A DNA stretch of 64,000 nt from the NCBI GenBank assembly GCA_029204225.1, contig MU832021.1, forward strand, positions 27,174 through 91,173. Reading direction: 5' to 3'. The notes beneath the pieces were generated by a model that saw only the letters and a program-made list of their open reading frames with translations, did no database searches and had not been told where the DNA came from. Every line of letters begins with the position of its first letter. Within the stretch, counting starts at the first letter, position 1. Both the position numbers and the translations under genes were made by a program. This stretch comes from Diphasiastrum complanatum. Taxonomy: Eukaryota; Streptophyta; Lycopodiopsida; Lycopodiales; Lycopodiaceae. This document shows, one piece after another, positions 50,000-62,755 of the stretch.

Positions 50000-52054
50000 C
50001 TATATTGATTTGAACATGGATCTTGGTAGAACTCCAAGGTTGGCTCTATGCTTGTTGAAGGAACTTTTGCTCAAAGGTTTGGTGAGTATATCTGCAATGC
50101 AAGATGATGTGTCGATGGGCTCCAATTTGATTTCACCTCCAATGAGCTTCTCTCTCACGAAGTGATGTGCAACTTTGATATGCTTGCTCCTTGCATGGAA
50201 TATTGGGTTGTTGGCAAGGGCTTGAGCTGAAATGTTGTCACACATGATCATAGGTATATTTTCTTCCATAATTATCTTTAGCTCCACTAGTAACCTCTTG
50301 ATCCAAAGCATTTCCTTTGTTGTTGTAGTGAGCGCCTTGTACTCAGCTTCACGTGATGAGAGTGATACAATATCTTGCTTTTTGGAAAGCCAAGATATCA
50401 AGTTTCCTCCAAGATATATGACATAAGCACTTGTAGATGTTCGATCTGCTCTATCACTTGCAAAATCCGAGTCAGAATAACCAATAATAAAAAGATCTTC
50501 ACTTTTATACAATAAACAAAAATCAAAAGTTGAAGATATATATCTAAGCACTCTCTTGGCCTTTTTCCAATGATAAACTGAAGGATTTTGCATAGCCTGG
50601 CTCAACTAATGAACACTAAAGCTTATGTCAGGTCTAGTTATTGTGAGCCAAATTAAGGATCCTATAAGACTTCTAAAAAGTATGATGTCCTCAAAGGATC
50701 TTTCATCACCTTTGTTAGAGTCCTTTACATTTTGCTCCATAGGTGTTTCTATACTCTTACAATTCAACATATTGAACTTTTTTAACATTGAAAGAGCATA
50801 CTTAGATTGACATGTAGAAGCTTTATCTTTAAGAAAGTCAATCTCTAATCCTAGAATATAGTGAATTTTTCCAAGATCTTGCATCTTGATTTCTTTTCCA
50901 ATTGCAATCTTGGTATCCTCAACTAACTTGATACAACTTCCTGTCAGAATAATATCATCAACATAAATAAGAAGGATGACAATATCTTTATCAAAAAACT
51001 TGACATATAAGGAAGGATCATAGTTACTAAGATTAAATCCTAGTGACTCAAGAAAGGTGTTAAGTCGATAATACCATGACCTTGGAGCTTGCTTTAATCC
51101 ATATAAACTTTTGAAGAGCAAGCAAACTTTTCCCTCATTATGGATGAACCCAATAGGTTGATCCATATAGATCTCTTCTTCTAGATAGCCATTTAGAAAT
51201 GCATTAGAAACATCTAGTTGAAGAATTTGCCAATTGAAAAAACAAGCAAGAAAAATTATGATTCTAATTGACACCATCTTTGCAACTTGGGCAAAGGTCT
51301 CCTCATAATCAAGTCCATATACTTGAGCAAATCCTTTAGCACAAAGCCTAGCCTTGTACTTGTTGATTGTGCCATCTTGATTATACTTGACTCGAAAAAC
51401 CCATTTGCAACCAATGGTATGCTTATTGGATGGAAGATCCACAAGCTCCCATGTATTATTGGCCATCAAAGCATCATATTCTTCCTTCATGGCAAGGTAC
51501 CATTCCTTTGAGTTGATAGCATCATATACATCCTTCGGCTCCTCATGAGAAATAAAATAGGCATAATTAGTGGAGATGATTTCCACTTGTTTCTCTCTAT
51601 CTTCATAGGCAAGCCTTCTAGGCTCGGATTTTTCTCTTTGAGATCTCCTTGGTGAAAAAATTCGAGGTGACTCCTCCTCAAATCTTGGACCCATCTCTCC
51701 ATGATGATCTTCAAGGGTGATGATTGGAGTATCTTTGTGAGAATCTTTAAACTCGGCCTTCTCAAGAATGTATTTTTGTTCTTCATGGAATATCACATCT
51801 CTACTCTCAATTGTAGTTGAGGTAGAGGGAACATAGATCCTATAAGCTATCTTGTTGGATGCATATCCAACCATGATCCCTTTAACAGATTTAGAATAAT
51901 CTCTTTTCCTTGTTTCCAAGGGCATATTAACAAAGCAAGTACAACCAAAAACTCTAAGGTGATCTACCTTAGGTTTTTTTCTGAAACAAGACTTCAAAAG
52001 GTGTTTTTCTGGCAAGAGCATTGTGAGGTAATCTATTGCACAAATAGTTTGCAC
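50000..52054 (-). pseudogene. Copia reverse transcriptase and RNase H, one stop
   Basis: An otherwise open frame holds the end of the integrase region (VDHLRVFGCTCFVNM), reverse transcriptase with SNAFLNGYLEEEIYM, LYGLKQAPRSWYYR and catalytic LLIYVDDIILTG, and RNase H with YSDSDFASD, SKKQDIVSLSSREAEYKAL and CDNISAQALANN. One TAG at 50606-50608 splits it; the intact relative has Gln-Phe or Gln-Leu-like context there, so CAG to TAG is likely. Catalytic residues look preserved, so the decay is recent compared with the gag half. Confidence 0.93.
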
Positions 52055-52483
52055 AATTTATAGCTTCACCCCAATATTCAATAGGCAAAGAAGCTGCTAC
52101 ACGAATTGCTTTAGCATATTCACATAAAGATCTGTTTTTCCTCTCAGCTACTCCATTTTGGTATGGAGAATAGGCACAAGAAAATTCTCTCTTTATTCCT
52201 TCACCTTCACAATAATTATGAAACTTGTTGGAGATATATTCACCTCCTCCATCGCATCTTAAAGCTTTAACTTTGCAAGAAAACTACTTTTCTACATAAG
52301 CTTTGAAGATAAGGAAGTGATAAAAAACCATAGCCTTTGAAGAAAGTAGATACAACCAAGGTATTTAGTAAAGTCATCAATAAAGGTGACAAAACATGCT
52401 GCACCACCAATACTTTTAGAAGAGAAAAAATGTACATATGAATGTATGAGTTCCAATGGATAAGTAGTCTTTATAAAAGACTT
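52055..52483 (-). pseudogene. Copia integrase core, broken frames
   Basis: Short frames contain integrase pieces (GAACFVTFIDDFTKY, ALRCDGGGEYIS, YSPYQNGVAERKN region) separated by frameshifts and stops, and about 52320 a small internal loss. The usual catalytic Asp-Asn-Gly-Gly reads Asp-Gly-Gly-Gly. Confidence 0.75.
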
Positions 52484-53209
52484 CTAATATGGCTTTCTAT
52501 GTGACTTTGCCATGGCACAAGCCTCACAAGGGTTGAAATCTTTAGAAAGAGATTTTGGAAGACCAAAAGCCTTCTCCTTCATAACCATAGAAGACATAGA
52601 TGTAGAGTTAGGATGTCCCAACCTTCTATGCCATAGCTCCTCCTTAGATAACAAAGCAACTTCACAAAGGTTTGCATTCTCATAAGAATTCAACTTAAAA
52701 ATTCCACCACATCTAGTTCCATCAACAAGGATCTCATCTTTTCTCTTGATAAAACAAGTATTGGAGTTGAACTTTACATCACAACCATTATCAAGCAACT
52801 TTCCCACACTAATTAAGTTCATTGTAAGTTTTGAAATGAAAAGAACATTAGAAAGTGCAAGAACTTTTGAAGAAGCAAGTTTCAATGGAATGTTGCCAAT
52901 TCCTTCTATTCGACACTCATAATCATTAGCTGTGTAAATAGATCTCTTGAGTCCTTTGAAAGGTAAGATTGAGTCAAATGACTCCTTTGAACAGCACATA
53001 TGTGAAGAGGCTCCACTGTCTATGTACCAAGCTCCATCTTTCTTGAAAGGTGATGAAGAAAAACTGGACACCATAAGTGATCCTTCTCCATTACTTGCAA
53101 CAAAATCTTCTTCAATCTCTTTGGAGAGATTAGCTTGCTTGAGTTGGTTTTTCTTCTTAAAGCAATTAGAGGCATAGTGCCCCTTTTTGCCACAGAAGAA
53201 GCACTTCAC
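52484..53209 (-). pseudogene. Copia zinc knuckle, protease and pre-integrase
   Basis: Reads CFFCGKKGHYASNC (zinc knuckle intact), DGAWYIDSGASSHMCC (protease active Asp present), KLTMNLISVGKLLDNG and ELWHRRLGHPNS (GAG-pre-integrase with its His residues), ending at a stop after AMAKSHRKPY. Confidence 0.92.
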
Positions 53210-53571
53210 TTTCTTCTTCTTGGTTTTTGAGTTAGAGGGATGAGATGTTTCATCCTCTTCACCATCTTGATCTCAATCTTTGGCATCCCAAGCTTTAGTG
53301 CATCCCAAGCTTCTTTGGCTGTAGTGCAAGATCCTATCTCTCTCAAAATTTCATTAGATACATTCATCTTAATGAAATGTAGAGCCATTCTAGCTCTCTT
53401 CTTATATTTAGGAATTTCAACTTGTGCTTGAGGCTCCTCCTCAACACCAAGCACAATATCCATAACATTCTGGAGAATCAAAACAGAGTCCATTCTTAAC
53501 TTCCAAATTGAGTAATTAGAAGTGTTAAGTCTTTCACTAGCTTCTAGAAGATATCCTCCCTGAGATGCCAT
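53206..53571 (-). pseudogene. Copia gag, shortened
   Basis: Starts MASQGGYLLEASERLNTSNY with IWKLRMDSVL and runs through TAKEAWDALK, then jumps to a basic tail. Compared with the intact relative, more than 100 residues between this point and the zinc knuckle are missing, so an internal deletion removed the C-terminal half of gag. Confidence 0.88.
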
Positions 53572-54327
53572 TATAATGAAGACTTCTTAGTTATTGGATT
53601 GAGATAGGTTTGAGCTTGTTCCTATCAGACTTAGAGTTGCTGCTCTCTTCACTATAGGTATTTTCAAGGTTGAACTACCTTCCTATGTGAAACACTTGCA
53701 ACTATATTTGAGATGAATCTCAAATATACCACAAGACAAGTTTTCTAGATCAGACACAAAAAGTGGTTTGAGACACTTTGGCTGGTTTGAATTCTACTTT
53801 TGGCACGTGTGAAATGCTTCAAAAGAAAACACTATTGACACTCAGAAGGCTCAAATAGTGTTTAAATACTTCAAACTCAGTCTTGATCTACAGTTTCTTG
53901 TGTTGGATGCTCAAAACAATGGATTCAGAACAAAGTATAATTGAATCAAATCAAAATGTTGTCACTCAAATTTTAAACCTATCCCTATCCTCTTTAAGAG
54001 CTTATAACTTTTGGTAGACACATCAGATTGATTTGATTTCAATTTTTATGAAAAGTATAGATCAAATGTTTTCCATCAAGCTATAACACTGCTATCTTTG
54101 GATCTATAAGTAAGGGAAAAAAAGGACTGAAAAACTCTGATTTTCACACGTGCGAAATTCCAAAATTCCGTACTTCCTGAATCCAGGTCTAAAAATTCAG
54201 TTCAAGTCTGATTTGATCCAAATACACTTCAGAGAAAGGTTAGAAAAAGTGCAAAACTGCTTTTTTGCTTGATTTAGCTCTCAGTTTCTTGTACAATCAG
54301 AGTTGTTAGCATGCAAAGCTTAATGTG
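53572..54327 (-). other. Untranslated leader of the 49-55 kb Copia
   Basis: 756 bases between gag and the primer site, AT-rich, without coding frames. Confidence 0.75.
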
Positions 54328-54339
54328 GCTTTGATACCA
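54328..54339 (-). other. Primer-binding site of the 49-55 kb Copia
   Basis: Minus-strand TGGTATCAAAGC, one mismatch from the tRNA-iMet site, abutting the LTR. Confidence 0.88.
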
Positions 54340-55135
54340 TGACAAAATTTCCAGAATTCACACGTGTGGGAAATGTCCACAAGAGTAACTGATCTTAATT
54401 AAGCTTTGTGATTGGCACTATAACTTGATTCTAGATTGATCAACAAAATCTAGTTCAGAAGAAATGGCTAATCCACAATCTAGCATGCTAATCAACAAAA
54501 TATAATAGCAATGAATCAAAGAATGAATAAAAATACAAGATTTCAATGTATGAGCATTAGCCTCAACACGAGTTAGAGAGAGAGAGAGCTAGAGAGATGA
54601 CAAGCAATATTTGTTTAGATCCAAAATGGCATGAGATAGCTACAAAACTTTGGTATTTCATCATTGATTGTGTGGAGAGCTACACAAATTTATGGAGTTT
54701 GAGGTAGCTCGAGGTACGACCATATCTATCAACTCCAAAATGACATCTAAAGTGACATCTAGAGTCTATGTGACATTTGTCACTTGTTATGCATGAAATT
54801 TTACCAACTTTTTACAAGTGTACTAGATCTAACTAGAAATGTCCAAATAATCATTCATGTGTCCATTAAACTTTTGCATGCCTTGCATGTCACTATGGAT
54901 CACTTACAATTAATGCATGTGAGTTGCCACGAGTTTCTAAAAGCATAATCATGCTAATTCTATGTCTACAAACTATATGCAAGTTGCATTTATCAAACTA
55001 GATAATACATAACCATGTAGCTCGAGTTCTATGTAGGCCAAACTTGGCATTTTGCATTAATAAGCTACATACTTGCATGGTACAACATTTGTAGCAAGCC
55101 AAGAAATCAATATGGATTGTTTTTCAATTTTAACA
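54340..55135 (-). repeat. 5' LTR of the 49-55 kb Copia
   Basis: 796 bp. It carries a 12-base tandem duplication (AAAGTGACATCT near 54750) absent from the other LTR. Confidence 0.93.
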
Positions 55136-55410
55136 TACCATCATTAAGACTGATCTGTCAAATCATATTATGAAACCATGAGCCATGCACGTCATTGATA
55201 ATAGAAATGACAGATGTCATGTCATCATGACACATCATCATCGTCTCCACACCGCCACTGATTATCATAATCATTTTTTATTTTCCTCCTCACGCTTTCT
55301 TGTTGCGTCTTTTATGCTTTCTTACGTTACTTACGATCACTATCTTTGTGATCAAGCATGCTCTTACGACCTGTTGTGATTTGCGGAGCTTTCGTCAATT
55401 ATTCGGCCAA

Positions 55411-56911
55411 ATGGCTTTTGGATCTAGCTCTTCTATTACTTGGAAAGCACGCGCAGGAATTCGGCTGACATCAATCTAGTCTCTTTTGAGTCAATGCAAG
55501 TTGGGAAGCTTGAAAGTGGAACCTTCAGTCATCCTTTCTGAAGTCAGTACTGAGTTTGTTTATTCCATCCACTCAATATCTGAAGCGGATCTTAAAGTCC
55601 ATGTGCGAGGCAAGTTCTTAACTGTCTCTAAGGAAGTGTTCTCCACTGCTCTAGGATTACCACTTGATGGTAAGATTATTTCTACAAACAGAGATGTAGT
55701 GGACGAAAACACTTATTTTTTGAGCAATTGTTTTGTACCTACCAAGGACTACAAAATTCTTATAATCAAGAATGCCACATTAAAAGTGTTTTGTAAATAT
55801 GCCAATCAAGTTATCTTTTTGACAGATGCAGATGCTACCATTTCGGTGCAGAATTTTGGATGTTTATTAGACGCTCTAGCCGACAATTCTGTATGCTTTG
55901 GCATCATTGCATATAAGGTATTTTTGAGGTGGATCAAACATGAAAATTTTTTGGTAGTAGGAGCGTATGTTTCACATCTGTGTGAGCATTTTGGAATTTT
56001 AAGTGACCATGAGACAAGTTTGTTGATGGGAAGACTGTTACCCCCAACACTAGTTGACCTATCTAGTCTCCTGACTACATCTGCCTCTACCACCACAATA
56101 GTACTTGCGCCACCAATCCAAGTAACAACTATAACTGCTATGAAAGTTAATGTTACAGCTTCGCAGAAGGACGCAAATAATACCACTACCATGGACACAG
56201 ATGGAGCTGTTGCTGCAGAATTAACGAAGCCAACCTTTGCTTCAACCGCACTGAAGCAGCAAAGTTCAAGCACCTTCGGACGAAGACCAAACTCAGTTTG
56301 ACACTTCAGACAAGGCTCGAGTAGCTGTAGTAGGCAACACTGGGGCAACTTATGAAGAAGATGATGAACCTGACAACCAACCCCGGTGGTTTTCCTCCAT
56401 GACCAGCAGAGCCAAGAATCTAGTTGCTGACATATATGAATTTGATAAATATAATCAAAAGAACAACATGGAGCTGATAGAAGCAGAGCGAAAGTTTCAA
56501 GACTCTCTCAACGAGTCTTACGAGAACATTGATTTGCTTGAATCAGACAACACCAAGTTGATCGACCGAAATAGTTCTCTCGAAACGTAGCTTCACACTG
56601 CAACAAAGGAAGCTGATTCTTTGAAGGAAATCAATAAGGCGATTGAGTCCAAGGCTGCAAATTATCAGACTACCATTGATTCCTTACAACAACAAGTGTT
56701 GACAGTGAATAAGGACAATGTCGCTTTCCATAAACTTTTGTAGGAGGAGCAAGCGACAAGAATAAAGACAGAAATCGCGCTTGCTCTATGCAGCAATGCA
56801 GGCTCTATTACTATAGATCTCATGAAACTGAATCAGCTCCAAGATTAGATGCTAGATAATTTTCAAGTCGAGTTCCTACAACCACTTGAAGATGAGAAGG
56901 CAGTAGTTTAA
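55411..56911 (+). pseudogene. G5: globular domain plus coiled-coil gene, unknown
   Basis: The ATG at 55411 (CCAAATGGCT) starts MAFGSSSSITWKARAGIRLT. An in-frame TAG at 55477 follows ATC (fits CAG). The frame then runs open to 56301 through VHVRGKFLTVSKEVFSTALG and an IIAYKVFLRWIKHENFLVVG block, into a Thr/Ala-rich linker. A one-base shift near 56260 leads to the second half: acidic EEDDEPDNQPRWF and a long coiled coil with TAG stops at about 56588 and 56741 and a terminal TAA at 56909. The plan (N-terminal fold with a short G-x-x-x-x-[VI]-[ST] strand, disordered linker, coiled coil) is like the element at 170-3067, with little sequence identity. It may be a distant relative of plant transposon-borne proteins. 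No gag, protease or RT motifs. A Copia element is inserted 275 bases upstream. Confidence 0.55.
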
Positions 56912-59237
56912 AAAAAAATTTGTTCCAAGTCATAGAAATATTAGTTTTTGTATTATTATATTGAGATATAATATTTTGGTGCCTTTGTACACATTGTTGT
57001 TATCCAATTTTTTGGAGTAATGAACGCACATTCTTTCCATGTTCAACATAACAAATTGTTGCATGTTTTGAAATCTTAGATTTACCTATTATGCAAAAAA
57101 GATAGTTTTTGGAATATAGGTTATAATGTGAATATTGGCTTATACTTTGTGGTTCATCTTAGCAAATTGTTGTGTGTTTAGAAATCTTCGATTTACCTAT
57201 GAAATAAAACAAGAGTTTTTGAAATATAATTCATAATCTGAATATTGACTTTGTGCTTCAACAATGAAATCAAAATTTAGCTAAGAAAACTGGAGATTAA
57301 AAGTCAATTATAGAAGTTAAAAATGGAATAATAGTTATGCAAATTATCAAACCTTCTATTGACATAATTTAGAGCAAAATATCATCATAAATTCTACTTA
57401 TGTCTAGAATCAAAATAGCACTCAGGTTTTAAGAGCTATCATTTAGCATAGTTATATGGAGAGAGTTATTATTGGCATAACTTGATAAGAAGAGCTATGT
57501 TTGATTTGTAAATTTCTACTATATTTTTTTAACTTGTATATCCAAATTTATATGCTTATAAATTTAGCAAAAAGGACTGTAAGTCGTGATGTGCCCAACT
57601 TATATATGTCTAGTACCTCTGAAAATGAATAAAACAATAAAAGTATTTATGTTTAATAAAATATATGTTGAAGTAGTTCCTAAGTACATAGTGTATCCAT
57701 TTTTACGTACACAATCTATTGTCATAAAAAAGTAAAAATGATGTTGATTTATTTATAGATCCATTATAATATATTATTATAGACTTCGAAAGCTTGAATC
57801 AACACATTGTACCAAAAAAAAGGAAGAATATGAAAATATAGCCAAAGCATGTGGGTTCTAGCTAATAACTACATGGTTCAATTGTAGTGTACTAAAATTC
57901 AACCAAAAAACTTCCAAATGAAGTGTAATGTGAAGATTCATAACTCATTTCCTAAAGTTGAAAGTGCATGAAGATTGATTGCAAATTGTTATATCTTAGA
58001 CTTGCATGATATACAATGCAATACCATCATTATTTTTATACCCATGCTTGGAATTGAAAAGACACCTATTTAACACTAGAGTTGTAGTAAAATATACACA
58101 AAAATGTGCATTTCAGGCATTTTTTCATAAATTCAAATCTCACTAACTATCACAAATGTCATCAAGTATCTCATAGACATGATTTTCATATACACATTTG
58201 GCCATTAAAGAACTTGAGCAACTTCTAACCAAGATATGATGTGTCAAACATGTAGGGATACTTGTCAAACTTTGAAACTTTAAATGTGAGTGTGTGATGC
58301 CACATCTTTTACTATAGTTTTTATGATTGTCTACTTCAAAAAAATCTATATGACCATAACAACATGTTGATACCAAATTTTTTGATTTGAAGTTCTATTG
58401 AAACAAATATAAACAGTTAAAATTCTTATTTTAAGTGTTGAAATGCACTTTTTGAATCAACAAATTTGGAGGCATAGTTCATAATGAAAACCACAAGATA
58501 AGACAAAAAAAGAACACACTATAATTTCACTATATAAATGCATTTACACATAAAATAGTAGTACAAGTGATTTACATAAAAATCTTGCAAGGTATGTTAA
58601 GATTTTTTCTAGGCCATTTTCTCATTGATTTAGATATGAGTTTTTTTTTTTTATCTTCAAAATTTATTCATAAGCAAGTCTAATTTCACATCGTACGGAT
58701 AGAATTGAATTTTGGCAGGTCTCTCTCTAGTTATTACTTAACAAGTGACCATGGCCACAAGCAAAAGTGTGTTGGAAACAACTCTAGTCTTAAGAGTTAT
58801 GATTCCAACATTGACTTAAAAAGAAAAGCTATATGAGACATATATCAATGATAATTCATGCAAAGCTCATTTAAAATAGTCATTTTTGGCACATAATAGG
58901 CCTTTCCAAAACAAAAATAGAGACTCTTTTCTTAAAGTCTTCTAGTTTAACATTTTTTTATTTGTGCGCTTATATGCTTAATGATTGAGTAATTTCTCAA
59001 AAAAAAAAAAGGGCTTGTAAATAATAACATAGCCAAATTAAGTAATTACTGTTATTCTGTACAACAATATTATTATTTTTGGTTTATGTTTGATCAAGAT
59101 CTATTAGAGTTTGCATCTCATTCTTAGAGTAGACGCTGATTTTTGTACATTGGCAAGATTGGTGATTTGTTGTCTTTATAACTCAAGATCATTTTATGGA
59201 TTTAGATCTTAATTGATCTCAAATCTTTCACATTTTC
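56912..59237. other. No gene seen, AT-rich
   Basis: 2.3 kb of AT-rich DNA with no supported frame on either strand. A loosely repeated segment (CATGTTC AACATAACAAATTGTTG and TTTTGAAATCTTAGATTTACCTAT) occurs twice, near 57035 and 57165. Old, unrecognised repeat or intergenic DNA. Confidence 0.5.
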
Positions 59238-59525
59238 ATAGGTGATGGAGCTATATCATGGATGTCAAAGAAACAAGCCACTATCTCATTGTCATCTAGT
59301 GAGGCCGAGTACAAAGCACTTACACATTGCACAAAATAGATGGTATGGATCAAGAGGATGATCAAGGATCTTCACTTGCTGGATCTTCTAGAGAGCCCAA
59401 TCATCTTTTGTGACAATCTATCAGCCCAAAGGTTGGTAACCTATCCTATCTTTCATGCTTGGAGCAATCACATTGAGGTAGCATATCACTTTGTAAGAGA
59501 GCAAGTCATGTCAAAGGAGGTGGAG
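59238..59525 (+). pseudogene. Copia RNase H fragment, same family as the intact element
   Basis: Reads AISWMSKKQATISLSSSEAE, a stop at 59338, MVWIKRMIKDLHLLDLLESP, CDNLSAQRLV and HIEVAYHFVREQV, close to the intact polyprotein C-terminus. It ends abruptly at 59525 where another family's LTR begins. Confidence 0.9.
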
Positions 59526-59887
59526 CTTCTTTTGCACCAACGTGCTGAACTGGAAAACAAACAGCGCTAAAAAAAAAATTGTATATTCAATTTTGATAAT
59601 AGAAGTGATTTTCGCAATACTCTGTTCTATAATGTGTATGATCTGTAATGTTTGAATGCATGCTGGCAGTAGATATCTTTCCGCTGTTGTTTTACTCAAC
59701 ATTATCTGTTGTTTACAAGTTTAATTTTACAACAGATCGTCAGAAGCGATATGGGACTTGGAAGAGAATTAGACCACAGTCAGTAGCAATAGCTACTCTT
59801 GCCAAGTCGGCTCTATTCAACTTTCATCCTTGGGATTTTCCATCAGTTCTCTATCAGAGCATCTAACGTTTTCGGAATTTCCATCAC
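59526..59887 (+). repeat. Copia 5' LTR fragment
   Basis: Matches 44795-45155 over about 350 bases. Its left end is cut by the RNase H fragment of another family, so the start of the LTR is missing. The primer site follows at once. Confidence 0.7.
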
Positions 59888-59899
59888 TGGTATCAGAGC
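59888..59899 (+). other. tRNA-iMet primer-binding site
   Basis: TGGTATCAGAGC, exact, in front of a Copia gag frame. The leader after it repeats CTCTATCAGAGCC and similar words about ten times (59930-60050), probably an expansion seeded by the primer site. Confidence 0.88.
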
Positions 59900-60056
59900 G
59901 TTTCATCGCTATCAGATTTCCTTCAGTGGTGTCAGAGCCATTCTGAGCTCTATCAGAGCCATTCAACTCTATTAGAGTTCGAAAAGCTCTATCAGAGCCC
60001 TGAGCTCTATCAAAGCCATCAACTCTAGTAAGAGCTCTATCTGATTCTTTCAGGCT

Positions 60057-62690
60057 ATGGCATCCATTAGCAACATTCAATCAAAGATCTGCACGATCCT
60101 TTACTCTTCACGATCAAACTTCCTAGCATGGAAGGTGAAGACTTCTCTCATACTGAAAGGAGAAGGTCTATGGCCTTGGGTTGATGGCACAGAAGAAATG
60201 CCTACAACTGCTGGCAAAGAGCTACGGGAATTGAGAGAAAGAAACGACAAGACAATAGCTATCCTATCTTCCTCCATTGAAGACAGCTTGACACTTGATC
60301 TAGACACACTCTCCAATGCAAGAGAAATGTGTGATACTTTGTTGACCAGATTTCAAATGAAATCATGAAATCAAATTATGCTTCTTGAAGATGAGCTGAC
60401 CAATCTGAGATGGGATGGTAAATATCTCACCTCCTTCATCAGAAGAATGAAGGAGCTGTTACTTTTCTTACACAATTCCGGAACAGAGAATGCAGTCTCA
60501 ATAGAGAAGTAGCTCACATACCTGCTGCGAGCTCTACCAAGATCGTTTCAGATGACCCGAACATTGCTTGCCAAAGATCCACAGATGACCCTTGAGAAGG
60601 CTATAATTGAGATCAGAGAAGAGGTGGAAGCCCATGAACACCTTGATGACAAGGATAGCTGTGATCAAGCTCTCTACAACAATAGAGAGAAGAAGAAGAA
60701 GAATTTCAAGCCTAAGAGGGAGTCAAACCAAAGACAAGATCAGAAGCAGCAGTCAGAGGGAGCTAAAGAAAACAAGTGGAAGAGCAAAAATAAGCCGAGA
60801 CAACAAGATGGTGAGAGAAGACCTACACGAGATGCACACGAGAAGGCCACACTATTGATAAGTGCTGGCTTAATCCAAAGATAGAATGCATCCACTGTCA
60901 CAAGAAGGGTCATGCAGCCATTGACTGCAACCAAAATCCTAGAAACAAGAAACTCAGAGCAAACTAGAGAGTTAAAATAGCTCATCCTATGTGGAGGAAT
61001 CCGAGTCCTCCAAGATGGCCGAAGAAAGAGCCAACAATGGCAAGAACCCAGTAGCCTACTCGTGTACTGATGTCTGTGCGACATCAACTTCAAATACACA
61101 AAGAAATAATTCTTGATTCAAGTGCAACGTCACACTTCGTGACAAAAAGACACATGATCATTGATTATCAAGAATCAAAATTTTTTAAATATATAACATT
61201 GGGAGATGGTTCCACACACAAAGTCAACGGAACTGGAGTGTTGTGGTTAGGCACCAAAGGAAGATACAGAAGGCTCAATGATACTTTATACGTGTCCACT
61301 CTTCAGAAGGACCTACTATTTGTTGCCAAGATGGTAGATGCAGGACTGATAATCACCTTTGAAGGTGATACCTTCGAAGTAGTTGAATTCGCAACCACTC
61401 AGCTCATCACCACAAGAAAGCAAAAGGGAAACCTGTATCACCTTAGGATCCGAGTACCTCTCAAAACAAGCTCACCAAATCAACGAATCGATGGATATTT
61501 ATGGCACAGAAGACTGTATCACATGAATACAATTGCTCTATACAATGCTAGCCGGAGTGGAGCATTAATTGGAGTCAATATCAAAGATGCAACATGCTTG
61601 AAGTCCTACGATGCCTGTAACAAAGGCAAGATGTCATGTATACCATTCACCAAAGATTCTTTCAAAACGAAGAACTCCTGAAATTGGTACACTCTGTGAC
61701 ATTTGTGGACCGTTTGATGTGGTTACCCTGGAGGTTCAAAGTACTACATCACTTTTATTGATGACTTTAGAAAGTTTGTAGCCGTGTACTTTATCCACAA
61801 CAAGTCAGAGGATCTGGACAAATTCATAGAGTTCGTGAATTGGCTGAGAAATGGGACTGACAAGAAGGTGAAGCAGCTGAGAACGGACATAGGAGGAGAA
61901 TATGTCTTCAAACGCTTTGCAGAATATTGTACCAGTAAAGGCATACTTCACTTAAAGACTGTAGCCTATACACCACAACACAATGGTGTGATAGAGAGGA
62001 GAAATTAGATCCTCATGGAAGTTGCAAGATCCATGATGGCCTATTCAAAGACATCAAAATTTTTATGGGCTAAAGCAATAGCTACAGCCAACTACCTACA
62101 GAACAGGACAAGTAGATCCAGTGTTGCACATACCATGCCACACGAGGTTTGGTGGGGCAACAAACCAGGTTTGACACATGTGCGCATTTTTGGATGCATC
62201 CCATATGTCCACAATTTTTATCAGAAAAGAAAGAAGTTGGACGAAAAGGTGGAGCAGGGATTTCTCGTTGGATATGAATGTTCACTCATCATACTACATG
62301 ATCTACATGTCTGACAGCAGACAGATCAAGATTGTCAGAGATGTCAGATTTGAAGAGTCAAAGACAATGGCTAACGGAGATCAGTCGGCTATGAAATCCT
62401 GATCAGAGGCTACTATGACCTGCCAACATCACAGAGGGAGCGGACCCAAAGCATCCAGAAGCGATGTTCAAATTTCAGATGGACAGAGTGATTATTCAGA
62501 CAACGACAACAAGATGTGCAAATGTACCCAGGACACCCGTTACTCACCACAGTTCAACATTTATGAAAGGCAAGAGACTTGACAAAGGCAAGGCCTTGGA
62601 TATGACTACTGACACTCCAAGAAGATCCACGCAGGGAAAGAAGAGCATCAGTCAGATTTGTCCCTTGACAGTTCATCTTCTTGTATCATA
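60057..62690 (+). pseudogene. Copia gag to integrase, decayed, no RT
   Basis: The ATG at 60057 (MASISNIQSKICTILYSSRS) begins gag; stops at 60366 (TGA) and about 60512 (TAG) are in the same frame. The zinc knuckle CIHCHKKGHAAIDC is near 60890. Protease and pre-integrase (61070-61681) carry DSSATSHF, where the family has DSGAT, and WHRRLYHMN. Integrase (61740-62310) shows LRTDIGGEY, HNGVIERRN-stop, MPHEVWWGNKPGLTHVRIFG and QGFLVGYE. The element stops at about 62690, before reverse transcriptase, next to the divergent promoter copy. This is a fourth Copia family in the window. Confidence 0.9.
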
Positions 62691-62755
62691 GAGTGACGCA
62701 CAAGTGCGATATGCGGAGCGAAAAAAAAAGTGAAAAAATGTCTCGTAGATTGTGA

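Larger units (their letters stand above)
49197..55135 (-). mobile_element. Complete but decayed Ty1/copia element, 5.94 kb
   Basis: LTRs at 49197-49981 and 54340-55135 both start TGACAAAATTTCCAGAATT and end TTTTAACA. By eye they differ at about 30 sites plus a 12-base duplication and a 1-base gap, close to 4 percent. TACC flanks both ends, a four-base target match (the fifth base differs). The primer site is TGGTATCAAAGC and a purine tract AGGAGGAG abuts the 3' LTR. The coding frame is split by a gag deletion, frameshifts and stops. It is clearly older than the 32-38 kb element. It sits upstream of the gene at 55411. Confidence 0.93.
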
